A DNA stretch of 32,482 nt from DATDCV01 sp036524155. Lineage in GTDB: Bacteria; Verrucomicrobiota; Verrucomicrobiia; Limisphaerales; UBA8199. The stretch covers positions 1 to 32,482 of the forward strand of contig DATDCV010000214.1 in NCBI GenBank assembly GCA_036524155.1, read 5' to 3'. Below are positions 1 through 8,130 of this stretch, in pieces (position 1 is the first letter of the stretch; each line of letters opens with the position of its first letter). The translations under genes were made by a program, and so were the position numbers. The notes beneath the pieces are model-generated. The model saw only the letters and a list, made by a program, of their open reading frames with translations. It was not told the DNA's origin and searched no databases.

Positions 1-1
1 C

Positions 2-700
2 GCGCGCGCCACTCAATGCCGGAACAATCTCCGCCAGGCGGGCATCGCTGGGCGCCTGTACGCCGATGACAACCGAGACACCTTCTTTTGTTCGCAGGGA
101 GGATCGATCATCTACGGCGGACAATGGACGATGGGGCCGAATTCTATGACGTTGCGTGCGGCCACGGACTACGAGGGCTATTGGGCACTGGGCTACTATC
201 AGTATTTCAGTGGCAATAAGAAAGTGTTTGCGTGCCCCAGCGGCAAGTTGGTGGATGAGTATCGGGATCTGGGTTACAACTACCCGCCTGAATATTGGCA
301 GAATTCGACTTACGGCATGTGCCAATACCTGACCGTCCCGTACGCAGGACTGAACTCAAGTTACGGGAGTTCGCCTGTGGGCCCCTTGCGCCTCTGCAGC
401 TATCAAAGTCCCGCCAGCACCATCTTTTGCCAGGACTCGTTTTCTCAGTTGATGGCGGGACCTGACGATTCCCTCGGCTTGTTTCCCGGGGAGAGCCAGA
501 TCTTGTGCAAGTGGAAGCCCGGCAGCGCATATGCCGCACTATACGGGGGCGCGGACCTGACGATGGGTTGGTGGCGCCACAACAAAGGATGCATGACCCT
601 TTGGGTAGCTGGCCATGTGACGCGAATTCCGTATAAGCCCGCAGGGGTGGACTATCGCTGGTACACAGGCGAGAAACCCGTAGCAATGCCGGCTAATTAA
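2..700 (+). CDS. Prepilin-like protein (type II secretion/DUF1559-like), 5' truncated
   Basis: The reading frame is open from the left window edge, so the N-terminus, including the expected prepilin cleavage/methylation helix, lies outside the window. The visible start of the frame reads C-R-N-N-L-R-Q-A-G followed by L-Y-A-D-D-N, matching the segment that follows the pilin helix in the many Verrucomicrobial and Planctomycete pseudopilin-like proteins (usually C-x-N-N-L-R-Q and Y-A-x-D-N-x-D). The end carries R-H-N-K-G and a G-H-V close to the C-terminus, matching their usual RHNGG...ADGHV ending. Such proteins are thought to be exported, pilus-like or surface proteins of unknown substrate, often in many paralogues. 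An ATG at 131 exists but lies inside the conserved region and is unlikely to be the start. Family assignment is good; specific function is unknown. Confidence 0.8.
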   Translation, partial: ARATQCRNNLRQAGIAGRLYADDNRDTFFCSQGGSIIYGGQWTMGPNSMTLRAATDYEGYWALGYYQYFSGNKKVFACPSGKLVDEYRDLGYNYPPEYWQNSTYGMCQYLTVPYAGLNSSYGSSPVGPLRLCSYQSPASTIFCQDSFSQLMAGPDDSLGLFPGESQILCKWKPGSAYAALYGGADLTMGWWRHNKGCMTLWVAGHVTRIPYKPAGVDYRWYTGEKPVAMPAN

Positions 701-716
701 AGCTTGTTCAAAATCT

Positions 717-792
717 CGTAGCCGCCGAGGTCAGGAGGCGGTTTTTGGACAAAAGGACGGCGTTGATCCGCCTCGTCACCTCGGCGGCTACG
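717..792. repeat. Inverted-repeat element (REPIN-like, family A)
   Basis: Two 25-bp arms at 717-741 and 768-792 are reverse complements with 2 mismatches, separated by 26 bp. They sit 17 bp after the stop of the prepilin-like gene. The structure could fold in RNA and act as a weak terminator, but there is no clear U-run. It more probably belongs to the dispersed palindromic repeats of this genome; only one copy of this family is in the window. Confidence 0.75.
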
Positions 793-862
793 CTTTGGGG
801 ACAGACTCCAAGTAAACCGGGAGTCGGGCGGGGCACCCGCGCGTGACTACCCTGCGGCCGGG

Positions 863-3673
863 ATGTCGAATGAAGGATGGAATGCTTTCGTCTGTGAAAC
901 GACATTGAATTCAGCGAGAAACTTGCCGGTGCGTCACGCGCCTAACAACAACTCCATCGCGCGGTGGAGGAGCAAGCTCGCTCCAGTCGCCCTGTGGGCC
1001 CGACCTTGGGCGATACCGCTGGCGCGCTTGAATTCCGGGCACCTCCCGAGTGCTGGTCCAAAGGCCGTTACGCTCGGCCGGCTGCTGCGAGATGACCTGC
1101 CTGTTCCGCCCGGTTTTGTAATCACGGCGGACGCATTTCAGAGCTGGTTGCGGTCGGCGCCACGGTGCGAGTCGATCCTGGCGGCCCTCGACCAATGCGC
1201 GCCGATTGGTTCGCCGACAGCCGTTGAACTGAGCAGGAAATGCGAGGAAGCTCTCGCTCAGCTACCATTTCCCAGCGCGGCGGCACGGGCGATAAGGCGG
1301 GCGCTGGAAGCCTTGCCCGAGGTCCGGCTTTGGGCCGTACGCTCGAGCGCGACCGCGGAGGATCTGCCCGGCGCGTCGTTCGCCGGACAGTATGAGTCAT
1401 TCCTCAACGTATCTAACGCTGAGGTTCCGGACAAAGTGCATGGTTGTTGGCTTTCCCTGTTCAGCCCGCGGGCGCTGGCGTACCTCTTCCGAAACAACCT
1501 TTCGCCGGAGCGGGTCTCCATGGCGGTGATTGTGCAACAAATGATCCCGGCGGAGAGGGCCGGAGTGCTCTTCACCGCTGAGCCAACTGCCGGTGACCCC
1601 CACCGCATGGTCATCGAAGGCGCCCGCGGTCTCGGCGACCAGGTTGTGAGCGGGCAGGTGGCGCCGGAGCGCGTCGTCTTGTCCCGGCTGCTTCTCGACG
1701 TTCTGGAACGGTCCACCGGCTCGACAACAGGCTGCGGCGACGGGCGCGCCGCGCCGACCCCGGCTGCGGGTTGCGTCGCGGGCGCACCGCCGGTGTCCCC
1801 GGTCCTCGAAGACGAGCTGGCGCGCCGGCTGGCTGAATTGGGCCTGCGAGTTGAGCGGTTTCTGGGCGGTCCGGCGGATATCGAGTGGGCGGTCTGTTGC
1901 GGTGAAATCCATCTGCTTCAGGCGCGGCCAATAACGGGCATCACGCAGGCCAGGACCTGGGAGGACCGCCAGATCTGGACCAACCTCAACACGGGTGAGG
2001 TTCTGCCCGACGTCGTCACGCCGCTGACGTGGTCGTTGCTGCAGGCTTTCCTCGATCCCCTGCTCCGATCCGTCTTCGGTGTTTTCGGAGCGGAGCTCGG
2101 CTGCACCACGGCTGCCGGATTGGTAGCAGGACGGGTCTATTTTAACGCCAATACGGGACTGGCCGCCCTCAAACATTTTTCGTGGGTGTTGAACCGAGTC
2201 CCCAATGTGGCTCAGGCGCTTGGCGGCGGACAAATCGAGGCCTCCCCGCGGCTGTTGCAGAGCCTCGCGGACGAAGATCTTCCGGACCTCGGTTTCCGCT
2301 GGCCAAGATACATTCTTTCCTGGCCCGGGATTCTGCGAAATCTCCTCCGGCATTCGCCCCGGCGCGGCGACGCTTGGGTCGCCGAATTCAAACAACGGAT
2401 GGATAAACTCGTGCGCATGCCGCTTGGCACCATGTCCACCGCGGAACTGGTCAGCCTTTTCGACCGTCAGGTTCGGGAAGGGTTCGAAGGGTGGGATTTG
2501 CTTTACCTGTGCACGCAAGCCGCGGCGCTCCCGGTGTTCCAGATGGCGTGCCGGAACTGGTTGAATGACCCACAACTCAACGTCGGTTACCGGTTGTTCG
2601 CGGGGCTGGGCGGGGTGCCCGAGGCCGAGGCTGGCCTGGCCCTGTGGCGGCTGGCCGCGCTGGCGCGCGCGGATTCGCGGACGGGATCAGCAGTGGCCGC
2701 CGGCCACAGTTGGGCGGACACGCTCCCCTGCCTCCAACACACCGAACACGGCCGCGATTTTGTCCGCGCGTGGGATGAGTTCATGGCCGAGCACGGCCAC
2801 CATAGCCGCGGCGAACTCGAACTCTTCAACCCGCGCTGGGCCGAAACGCCCGACTACATTCTGGGCCTGGTGCGTGGTTATCTTCGCTCGGTCGACCAGT
2901 TGAATCCGCTGGCGAACCAACGGCGGCTGGCGGCGGAACGCCAGCGCCTGACCGGGCAGTGTTGTCAACGGCTGGGCCCAATCAAGCGCTGGATCTTTTT
3001 GCGTTCGCTGCGCCGGTCGCAAAAACTGGCGATCAACCGCGAGGAGTGGAAGAACCAGATTGTCCGCCAATTCGCCTTCCTGCGGCAGGTGCTCCAGACG
3101 CTGGGCCGCCGGCTCCACGAGCAAGGCATCCTGGCAAGGCACGACGACATTTTCTTTCTCCAGGCCTCCGAGATCGGGCCGGTCGCGTCGGGAAAGGCAG
3201 GCCTTGATGTCCGCGAACGCGTCGACGCCCGGAGGAAGGAATACCAGGTGAATTTAAGCCGGAAACCGCCGCCAGTCGTGGTCGGCCGGTTCCATGTGAC
3301 CACCAATGCCGCAGTGATGCCGGCTGCGAACGACAAGGTCCTGGAAGGCATTCCGGTTTCGCCCGGCATAGCGACGGGTCCCGCCAGGGTGATCCTGCGC
3401 AGCGACGACCATGAGCAGGTGCTTCCCGGCGAAATTCCAGTCGTGCCATTCACCGACCCCGCCTGGACACCCTACTTCATCTCCGCCGCTGGCGTAGTGA
3501 TAGATCAAGGAGGAATCCTCTCTCACGGCAGCATCGTCGCCCGGGAATACGGGTTGCCGGCAGTGACGAACCTTGGTTCGGCCACGCGCCTGATCCACAC
3601 CGGCGATCTAATCCAGGTGGATGGAAATCACGGCCGCGTGACGATTCTCCAACGCGCCAATCGCCCCCGCTGA
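863..3673 (+). CDS. PEP synthase / rifampicin phosphotransferase-like protein
   Basis: The order is that of three-domain phosphotransferases of the PEP-synthase/RPH group: an N-terminal ATP-grasp PEP/pyruvate-binding domain (about residues 60-365, with PVPPGFVIT near residue 80 and RSSATAEDLPGASFAGQYES around 155), a middle domain beginning near W-T-N-L-N-T-G-E-V-L-P-D-V-V-T-P-L-T-W, and a C-terminal swivelling phosphohistidine domain (about 830-930). The catalytic histidine is His888 (codon 3524-3526) in GGILSHGSIVARE. At 936 aa it is somewhat longer than typical RPH (about 870 aa) and unlike PEP synthase in its middle domain, which resembles the antibiotic-binding domain of RPH-like proteins. 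The first 45 residues match nothing familiar; the conserved part starts at W-A-I-P-L, so the true start may be downstream. It stands alone. The substrate cannot be told from sequence. Confidence 0.85.
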   Translation: MSNEGWNAFVCETTLNSARNLPVRHAPNNNSIARWRSKLAPVALWARPWAIPLARLNSGHLPSAGPKAVTLGRLLRDDLPVPPGFVITADAFQSWLRSAPRCESILAALDQCAPIGSPTAVELSRKCEEALAQLPFPSAAARAIRRALEALPEVRLWAVRSSATAEDLPGASFAGQYESFLNVSNAEVPDKVHGCWLSLFSPRALAYLFRNNLSPERVSMAVIVQQMIPAERAGVLFTAEPTAGDPHRMVIEGARGLGDQVVSGQVAPERVVLSRLLLDVLERSTGSTTGCGDGRAAPTPAAGCVAGAPPVSPVLEDELARRLAELGLRVERFLGGPADIEWAVCCGEIHLLQARPITGITQARTWEDRQIWTNLNTGEVLPDVVTPLTWSLLQAFLDPLLRSVFGVFGAELGCTTAAGLVAGRVYFNANTGLAALKHFSWVLNRVPNVAQALGGGQIEASPRLLQSLADEDLPDLGFRWPRYILSWPGILRNLLRHSPRRGDAWVAEFKQRMDKLVRMPLGTMSTAELVSLFDRQVREGFEGWDLLYLCTQAAALPVFQMACRNWLNDPQLNVGYRLFAGLGGVPEAEAGLALWRLAALARADSRTGSAVAAGHSWADTLPCLQHTEHGRDFVRAWDEFMAEHGHHSRGELELFNPRWAETPDYILGLVRGYLRSVDQLNPLANQRRLAAERQRLTGQCCQRLGPIKRWIFLRSLRRSQKLAINREEWKNQIVRQFAFLRQVLQTLGRRLHEQGILARHDDIFFLQASEIGPVASGKAGLDVRERVDARRKEYQVNLSRKPPPVVVGRFHVTTNAAVMPAANDKVLEGIPVSPGIATGPARVILRSDDHEQVLPGEIPVVPFTDPAWTPYFISAAGVVIDQGGILSHGSIVAREYGLPAVTNLGSATRLIHTGDLIQVDGNHGRVTILQRANRPR

Positions 3674-3804
3674 TCAGGCTCAGCATAGAAAACGAAATGG
3701 TTGCCCGGTTTGTCCTGGCGACGCTTGAAACCACCTGAACAAGGACCGGCCGGTTCATCCCCGAGGGTTGACGGCCCAAGGGAAGCCAGCCATCTTGCGC
3801 CAGG

Positions 3805-4114
3805 ATGAAGATGACCGAGCGGCAGACCCAGGATCAGTTTCGCGACCAATGCCGCCGCCAGATGGATCGCCCGCTGGTCCAGCGCGTCAAATACGGGTTC
3901 TATCGCACTTACAGACCAGTCCTCGACGATGCTCCTTGGCGGGCGTTCAACACGATGTCCGAATACCGTGCCTGGTAAGCTTCCGGGTCGAATACGAGCG
4001 GCGTCATGCACCACCCTTGCGCTCCGCCGCTGACATTGCCAAGACGCGGCCCGGAAGGAGCTGAGGAACGCCACGGATCAAGCGCGCCGGGCTTGGAGGC
4101 GGTATTTTCGCTGA
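3805..4114 (+). pseudogene. Broken small gene in the 3674-4228 gap
   Basis: An ATG at 3805 (or 3811, which has AGGA five bases upstream) opens a 57-codon frame ending at 3978. It reads like a genuine protein: charged N-terminus, then V-K-Y-G-F-Y-R-T-Y-R-P-V-L-D-D-A-P-W-R-A-F and M-S-E-Y-R-A-W before a TAA. Protein-like sequence continues in the other two frames (E-Y-E-R-R-H-A-P-P-L to a stop at 4064, then K-E-L-R-N-A-T-D-Q-A-R-R-A-W-R-R-Y-F-R to a stop at 4114). This suggests a roughly 100-aa gene with two frameshifts. I have a vague memory of similar small conserved proteins in Verrucomicrobia, but no function. It could instead be an intact 57-aa gene. The rest of 3674-4228 shows nothing else I can support. 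Confidence 0.4.
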
Positions 4115-4228
4115 AGAAACCACTTGAAAAGTTCGTTCACCCGCCTGCCTTGATCATTGACGCTGGCGCCGAACCGAAAGCTTTTGGCTTGCGCCACGAC
4201 GTCGCCGCCAGTCTCATGGCGTCAGATT

Positions 4229-5131
4229 ATGAAACGGGCACTGGTCATTCTCCTCGTCCTGGGCGTCTTGGGCGTCATTGGCTACTTGGGCGTCATGAAA
4301 TACCTCGCGGAACAACGGGCGGCCCGGTTGGATAGCGCGTTGCATGATGCCGACGCGAGAAACATCCAGATGGAAGCGGATCTGCAGGCGGCGAACCAGC
4401 GGGTGGCGGAGCTGAGTAAAGCCCAGGAAACGCTGCAACGGAAACTGGAAGAGAAGGCCGCGGGTGCGGGAGCCAGCCAAACCGTCACGAGCACCGCCAC
4501 TGCCCCGGTCACGAGCACCGCGACCGGCGCCCGGCTTCTTTACACCGCCGCCGGCGGGGTCGGTATGACCAACCTCGTTCGCATCGAGGGGACGTCGACG
4601 GTCCATAATTGGCAGGTGGAAAGCCGGTTGATTGGCGGCAGCGTGGAGCTCCCGCCGGAATTCCTCGCCGGGCTGAAGACCCAGTCCTACCCCACGAACG
4701 TGGAACTGAAGGCTAACGTCTTCATTCCCGTGCGCTCCCTTAAGAGCATGACGCCCAGTGGCGGTCATTACAGCGACCCAATGGACGAGATCATGTACGA
4801 GAAGCTGCTGGCTGCGCAATTTTCACGGATCACGTACACGCTCGACTCCGTTGCCGCCGGCAGCGCAGATTCCGGCAACCCGAATGCGGCGTTGGTCCTG
4901 CAGGCCACTGGCAGCCTCGGTGTTGCCGGTGTCACCAATCAGATCACCATGCCGGTCTACCTGTCGCCTGGCGCCGATGGCCGGCTCCAATTCTCCGGGT
5001 TAGTCCGCACAAAAATGACCGACTTCAAGATCACCCCGCCCGAACCCGCCGGCATGGGGATCAAGACCGGCGACGACGTTACGCTCAAGTTCTGGTGGTG
5101 GGTCAAACCGGCCGCAAAGCCGGGGACGTAA
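4229..5131 (+). CDS. YceI-like domain protein with N-terminal membrane anchor
   Basis: The ATG at 4229 is preferred because M-K-R-A-L-V-I-L begins a single hydrophobic segment (residues about 3-22), whereas the 24 residues upstream of it in the same frame look like read-through. After the anchor comes a coiled-coil-like stretch (about 30-75, rich in A, E, Q, L, K), a Thr/Ala-rich linker, and a C-terminal beta-rich domain. That domain has I-E-G-T-S-T-V-H-N-W near its start and the D-E-I-M-Y-E-K-L-L-A-A-Q-F-S-R-I-T-Y-T-L stretch, which matches the YceI signature (x-M-x-x-E-x-L-x-A-x-x-x-P-x-I-x-F). YceI domains form a lipocalin-like barrel that binds long hydrophobic isoprenoid-type ligands in the periplasm. 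The coil plus anchor suggests an inner-membrane-tethered oligomer with the barrel in the periplasm. No strong Shine-Dalgarno sequence is visible. Length is 300 aa, against about 190 for plain YceI. Confidence 0.8.
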   Translation: MKRALVILLVLGVLGVIGYLGVMKYLAEQRAARLDSALHDADARNIQMEADLQAANQRVAELSKAQETLQRKLEEKAAGAGASQTVTSTATAPVTSTATGARLLYTAAGGVGMTNLVRIEGTSTVHNWQVESRLIGGSVELPPEFLAGLKTQSYPTNVELKANVFIPVRSLKSMTPSGGHYSDPMDEIMYEKLLAAQFSRITYTLDSVAAGSADSGNPNAALVLQATGSLGVAGVTNQITMPVYLSPGADGRLQFSGLVRTKMTDFKITPPEPAGMGIKTGDDVTLKFWWWVKPAAKPGT

Positions 5132-5238
5132 ACCGCGCCCGCTGAACCCTTCCTTGGCCGACTCCACGGGGCAAAGGTGAAGCACTCTGCCCGTTCTCCG
5201 GCGCTCCGCCCGATGTCGCCGTTACCGGGTGGTTGCTT

Positions 5239-5267
5239 TTGACAGACTAATGATATGTGTTACTGTT
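5239..5267 (+). promoter_or_regulatory. Possible sigma70-type promoter upstream of the DUF1579 gene
   Basis: A perfect TTGACA lies at 5239-5244 in a locally AT-rich stretch (5230-5300) that contrasts with the GC-rich surroundings. The -10 position 16-17 bp downstream (5261-5267) is a poor match to TATAAT. It is placed about 30 bp before the ATG at 5296. The call rests mostly on the -35 hexamer. Confidence 0.25.
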
Positions 5268-5295
5268 TCTACTCGATATTACACCCAAAATTATT

Positions 5296-5952
5296 ATGAA
5301 AAACACATATTCACTCAATGGTTCAACTCTCGGGTGCGCGGTGGGAATCGCGGTGGGTCTATTCGTCTGCACACTTCAAGCGGGCGACAAAAAGGAAGCC
5401 CCCGGGGCCGGGACTCCCGACATGGAAAGCATGATGAAGAAGATGGAAGAGCTGGCGGCTCCGGGTCCTGAGCACCGGTTACTGGCTTCGATGGCGGGGC
5501 AATGGGAGGCGGAAGCCCGATGCTATATGGCGGGGCCGGAAGCTCAGCCCACGGTTACCAAGGGAACGTGCAAGAGCACCATGATCCTTGGCGGCCGGTT
5601 TCTGCAGGAGGAGTTCCAGGGGGATATGATGGGCAAGAAGTTCACCGGGATGGGAATAATGGGGTACGACAAGTTCAACAAGAAATACGTGAATATCTGG
5701 CTCGATGACATGGGGACCGGAGTTTTCACGAGCGAAGGCACCAGTGATGAAAGCGGGAAGGTGTTGACGTTGAACGGGAAAATGGATGAGCCCATGACCG
5801 GCGAGAAAGCTAAGCCTGTGCGGCTCGTCGTCCGCAGCCTCAGCCCTGACAAGCGCGTGTTCGAGATGCACGACCTGGCGCTCGGCGAGAAGAGCAAGGT
5901 GATGGAGATTATTTACACTCGCGCCAGCGGCTCATTTGCTGGACGACAATAG
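5296..5952 (+). CDS. DUF1579 family secreted protein
   Basis: The ATG at 5296 is chosen because M-K-N-T-Y-S starts a signal-peptide-like N-terminus (hydrophobic residues about 12-28, C-A-V-G-I-A-V-G-L-F-V-C, followed by A-G-D-K-K). The mature part has G-P-E-H-R-L-L-A-S-M-A-G-Q-W-E-A-E, then K-S-T-M-I-L-G-G-R-F-L-Q-E-E-F, G-M-G-I-M-G-Y-D and D-M-G-T-G-V-F-T-S-E-G. These are the hallmarks of the DUF1579 family, a calycin-like fold of unknown function common in Planctomycetes and Verrucomicrobia. Length (218 aa) is usual. A short M/K/E-rich stretch (M-E-S-M-M-K-K-M-E-E-L) precedes the domain, as is common in relatives. It follows the YceI-like gene after 164 bp and may have its own promoter. No enzymatic residues can be assigned. 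Confidence 0.88.
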   Translation: MKNTYSLNGSTLGCAVGIAVGLFVCTLQAGDKKEAPGAGTPDMESMMKKMEELAAPGPEHRLLASMAGQWEAEARCYMAGPEAQPTVTKGTCKSTMILGGRFLQEEFQGDMMGKKFTGMGIMGYDKFNKKYVNIWLDDMGTGVFTSEGTSDESGKVLTLNGKMDEPMTGEKAKPVRLVVRSLSPDKRVFEMHDLALGEKSKVMEIIYTRASGSFAGRQ

Positions 5953-6086
5953 GCGATCCTGCCGGTTGCCCAAGTCGTCATCGCTTTTTTAAGAAGCGAG
6001 CTGCAGGCGCCGGGATGCGCGGCGGCACGCGGCGGGTTGGCTGGTTGGTTCGCGTTATAGCTGAAGGTTCTGAGACTTTACGGGCT

Positions 6087-7841
6087 CTATCGCTCGAAAA
6101 ACCAGTCGCCCTCTTCGCTGGACTTGCCGGCGACACCGCCGTCATCCTTTTCATTCCAGCCGATCGAGTAGAGCAGGTACCCTCCGTCATCAGTGAGGCG
6201 ATACCGTAACGACTGGCCGCCGACGAGATCGTGAGGGGGCTTTTCGATGAACCCCGGCGTGAGCGCGGCGAGCGCATCGGGATAATGCCCCTGGGTGAGG
6301 CGATAGCGTTCCAGCGCGCAGGCCAGCCGGGCCTGGTCGACCAGCGTTTGGTTACGCACGGCTGTCTGCAATGCTTTCGCGAAGTTGGGCATGGAGATGG
6401 CGACCAGGAACCTGTACGGGGAACGTCGCTCGGATGCGTCTGACACTTTGCGAATGAGTTCGGAAATCTGGCGGGGGCGGATGAGGCGGTTAGTCAAGTC
6501 CAGGTTGCCCAGCAACTCCTGCTCTATCGAAGCGCCGGCGACCATATTCTGATAAAACCAACCGTGCGGCATCAGGCGGAGCGCCAACTTTGATATGAAC
6601 GTGAAGTTGAACACCTTTACCAGCTCGCTGCGTTTTGTGATCTCAAACGTGCGACAGGTCGCCGCCCGCTCTTCTCTGAACGCTTCGACGACTAATGCCA
6701 GGAGGTCGATATCCTTGAGCTGCCGTTCGAGCGCCTGGAGTTGGGGCTCACGCCAGGCGTGTAGCCGCAAGCCGTCCTCAACGATGCCGGTATAGAGCCC
6801 GGTGACGGCGACGTCGATCATGGCACCCACCAAAGTTAGCGGCTTGCCTGACGGTTTCGCCTGAAGGATTTGGCACAAGTCGTGGACCAGCGTCAGCTCA
6901 CGCAGGGCCGTTTCGGGTTGCCCGAGCAGCAAGTGGCATTGCGTCTGCTCGGACAGGGTCTGTGCCACGTTCCGAATCATGATGAAATTCGGAATGCCTA
7001 TTGCGAAGGGCACCTGGTAATCGCAGTCAATCCGCGCATAAGGCCGTTCGAGGGCCCGGCGCACCAGGTCGAAATCCGGCGCCATCGGCTCGGTCCAGGC
7101 CAGGTAATCGGCCGCGCCGTAAACCGGCTTCTTCAGCGAAACGTGGAAGGTGTGCTTTCCTGCCGGGTCGATCTGCAAGTAGCGGGCGCCAGAAGAAGCG
7201 TGTACGGAATTGGTCAATGGGTTGGCGGGGAAAAAATCGGTGAGTTCTTTGAGGGTCGGCATCTGGCGGGCTTCCACCACGAGGCGCAGCGGTTTGATTT
7301 GATCCAGCGGGCGCGCAAGCAGGACGCAGGCTCTGGCGCTCATAACGCCGGGGCCAACGGCGTCGCCGAGCAGCCTGGCCGCTTGCTGACGCCCTGCCGG
7401 CTCGTCGAACCGCAACATCGCGCCGGCCGGTTGGGAATCCCTCGGCGCATTGGGGGCAATCACCGCCACCTCGGCGAGGAGCACATTGGTGTCCTTGCGC
7501 GGCGCAGCCGCAAACAGCCTCGGTGTGTTCGGAGAGCCGGTTTCGCCGATGGCGAAGTTCTCTTTCACGAACCAGTCCCGCATCTTCGGCGCTTTGTAGA
7601 AATTTTGGTCGTCCGGCACCGGCGCGGGAATGTAGGCGCCCCAGTCGATCGCTTCGCCTTTCGCCTCCAGCTCGCGGCGGCATTTCTCCCAGGCCCGTTT
7701 GCCTCGCCAATTCTCCTCCGCAAAAAAGACGGCAACTAAAGTTGCGGCAGCCGCAACGGCCAGCAACAGCCGCCGGGCTACGCGCCACTGGCGAGCGGCG
7801 ATTGGGTTGGAGGACGAAGGAGGAACAGGGGAGGTGCTCAT
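6087..7841 (-). CDS. Large membrane-anchored protein of unknown function
   Basis: This 584-aa protein has one hydrophobic segment near the N-terminus (about residues 24-42, L-L-L-A-V-A-A-A-A-T-L-V-A-V-F-F-A) and a long, probably periplasmic, part. It resembles the large conserved hypothetical proteins of Verrucomicrobia and Planctomycetes that combine an alpha-helical body (here E-T-A-L-R-E-L-T-L-V-H-D-L near the middle) with a C-terminal module: A-L-E-R-Y-R-L-T-Q-G-H-Y-P-D-A-L, then P-H-D-L-V-G-G-Q-S-L-R-Y-R and G-G-Y-L-L-Y-S-I-G-W-N. That C-terminal pattern is like the globular end of GspG-type pseudopilins. No catalytic motif is visible. The ATG at 7841 gives a sensible cytoplasmic tail before the membrane segment. 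Transcription runs away from the repeat-containing gap at 7842-8130. Function unknown. Confidence 0.85.
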   Translation of the reverse strand: MSTSPVPPSSSNPIAARQWRVARRLLLAVAAAATLVAVFFAEENWRGKRAWEKCRRELEAKGEAIDWGAYIPAPVPDDQNFYKAPKMRDWFVKENFAIGETGSPNTPRLFAAAPRKDTNVLLAEVAVIAPNAPRDSQPAGAMLRFDEPAGRQQAARLLGDAVGPGVMSARACVLLARPLDQIKPLRLVVEARQMPTLKELTDFFPANPLTNSVHASSGARYLQIDPAGKHTFHVSLKKPVYGAADYLAWTEPMAPDFDLVRRALERPYARIDCDYQVPFAIGIPNFIMIRNVAQTLSEQTQCHLLLGQPETALRELTLVHDLCQILQAKPSGKPLTLVGAMIDVAVTGLYTGIVEDGLRLHAWREPQLQALERQLKDIDLLALVVEAFREERAATCRTFEITKRSELVKVFNFTFISKLALRLMPHGWFYQNMVAGASIEQELLGNLDLTNRLIRPRQISELIRKVSDASERRSPYRFLVAISMPNFAKALQTAVRNQTLVDQARLACALERYRLTQGHYPDALAALTPGFIEKPPHDLVGGQSLRYRLTDDGGYLLYSIGWNEKDDGGVAGKSSEEGDWFFER

Positions 7842-7930
7842 ATTGTGAGGGGTGACCTGTGGGAGCGGACGGCAGAAGGCCCGGATGTGGAGGATTCAGA
7901 CGGCATAGATCAGAGCCTGCTAACGAACCA

Positions 7931-8042
7931 TGACCGGCGCGCGGACTTCAGTCCGCAGCAATGAACAACGGGTGGAGGAACTTGTGACCAGTGGAGCCTT
8001 GTTATTGGACGTTCCTGCGGACTAAAGTCCGCGCGCCGGTCA
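7931..8042. repeat. Inverted-repeat element (REPIN-like, family B copy 1)
   Basis: Two 28-bp arms (7931-7958 and 8015-8042) are reverse complements with a single mismatch and enclose 56 bp. Each arm is itself self-complementary around the core gcgcgcggacttcagtccgc, so the unit can form a cruciform with side hairpins. The same core recurs at 27465-27569 and at the right window edge. It fills most of the 289-bp gap between the genes at 7841 and 8131; nothing else is visible in that gap. Confidence 0.9.
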
Positions 8043-8130
8043 CGGGCGTCTGCCGAGTTTGTCGCTCTTGTGCCGCTCACCCGCGGGGCTCGTATTCTCT
8101 TCATGTCGGCTCCTACTGTTCAAAAACGGT

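Noticed and set aside
1397..2575. 392-aa open frame opposite the PEP-synthase-like gene
   Set aside because: Antisense shadow; the plus strand shows conserved ATP-grasp and His-domain motifs across the same bases.
5981..5999. tcgctt/aagcga hairpin after the DUF1579 gene as a terminator
   Set aside because: Only a 6-bp stem with a 7-nt loop and no following U-run; too weak to annotate.
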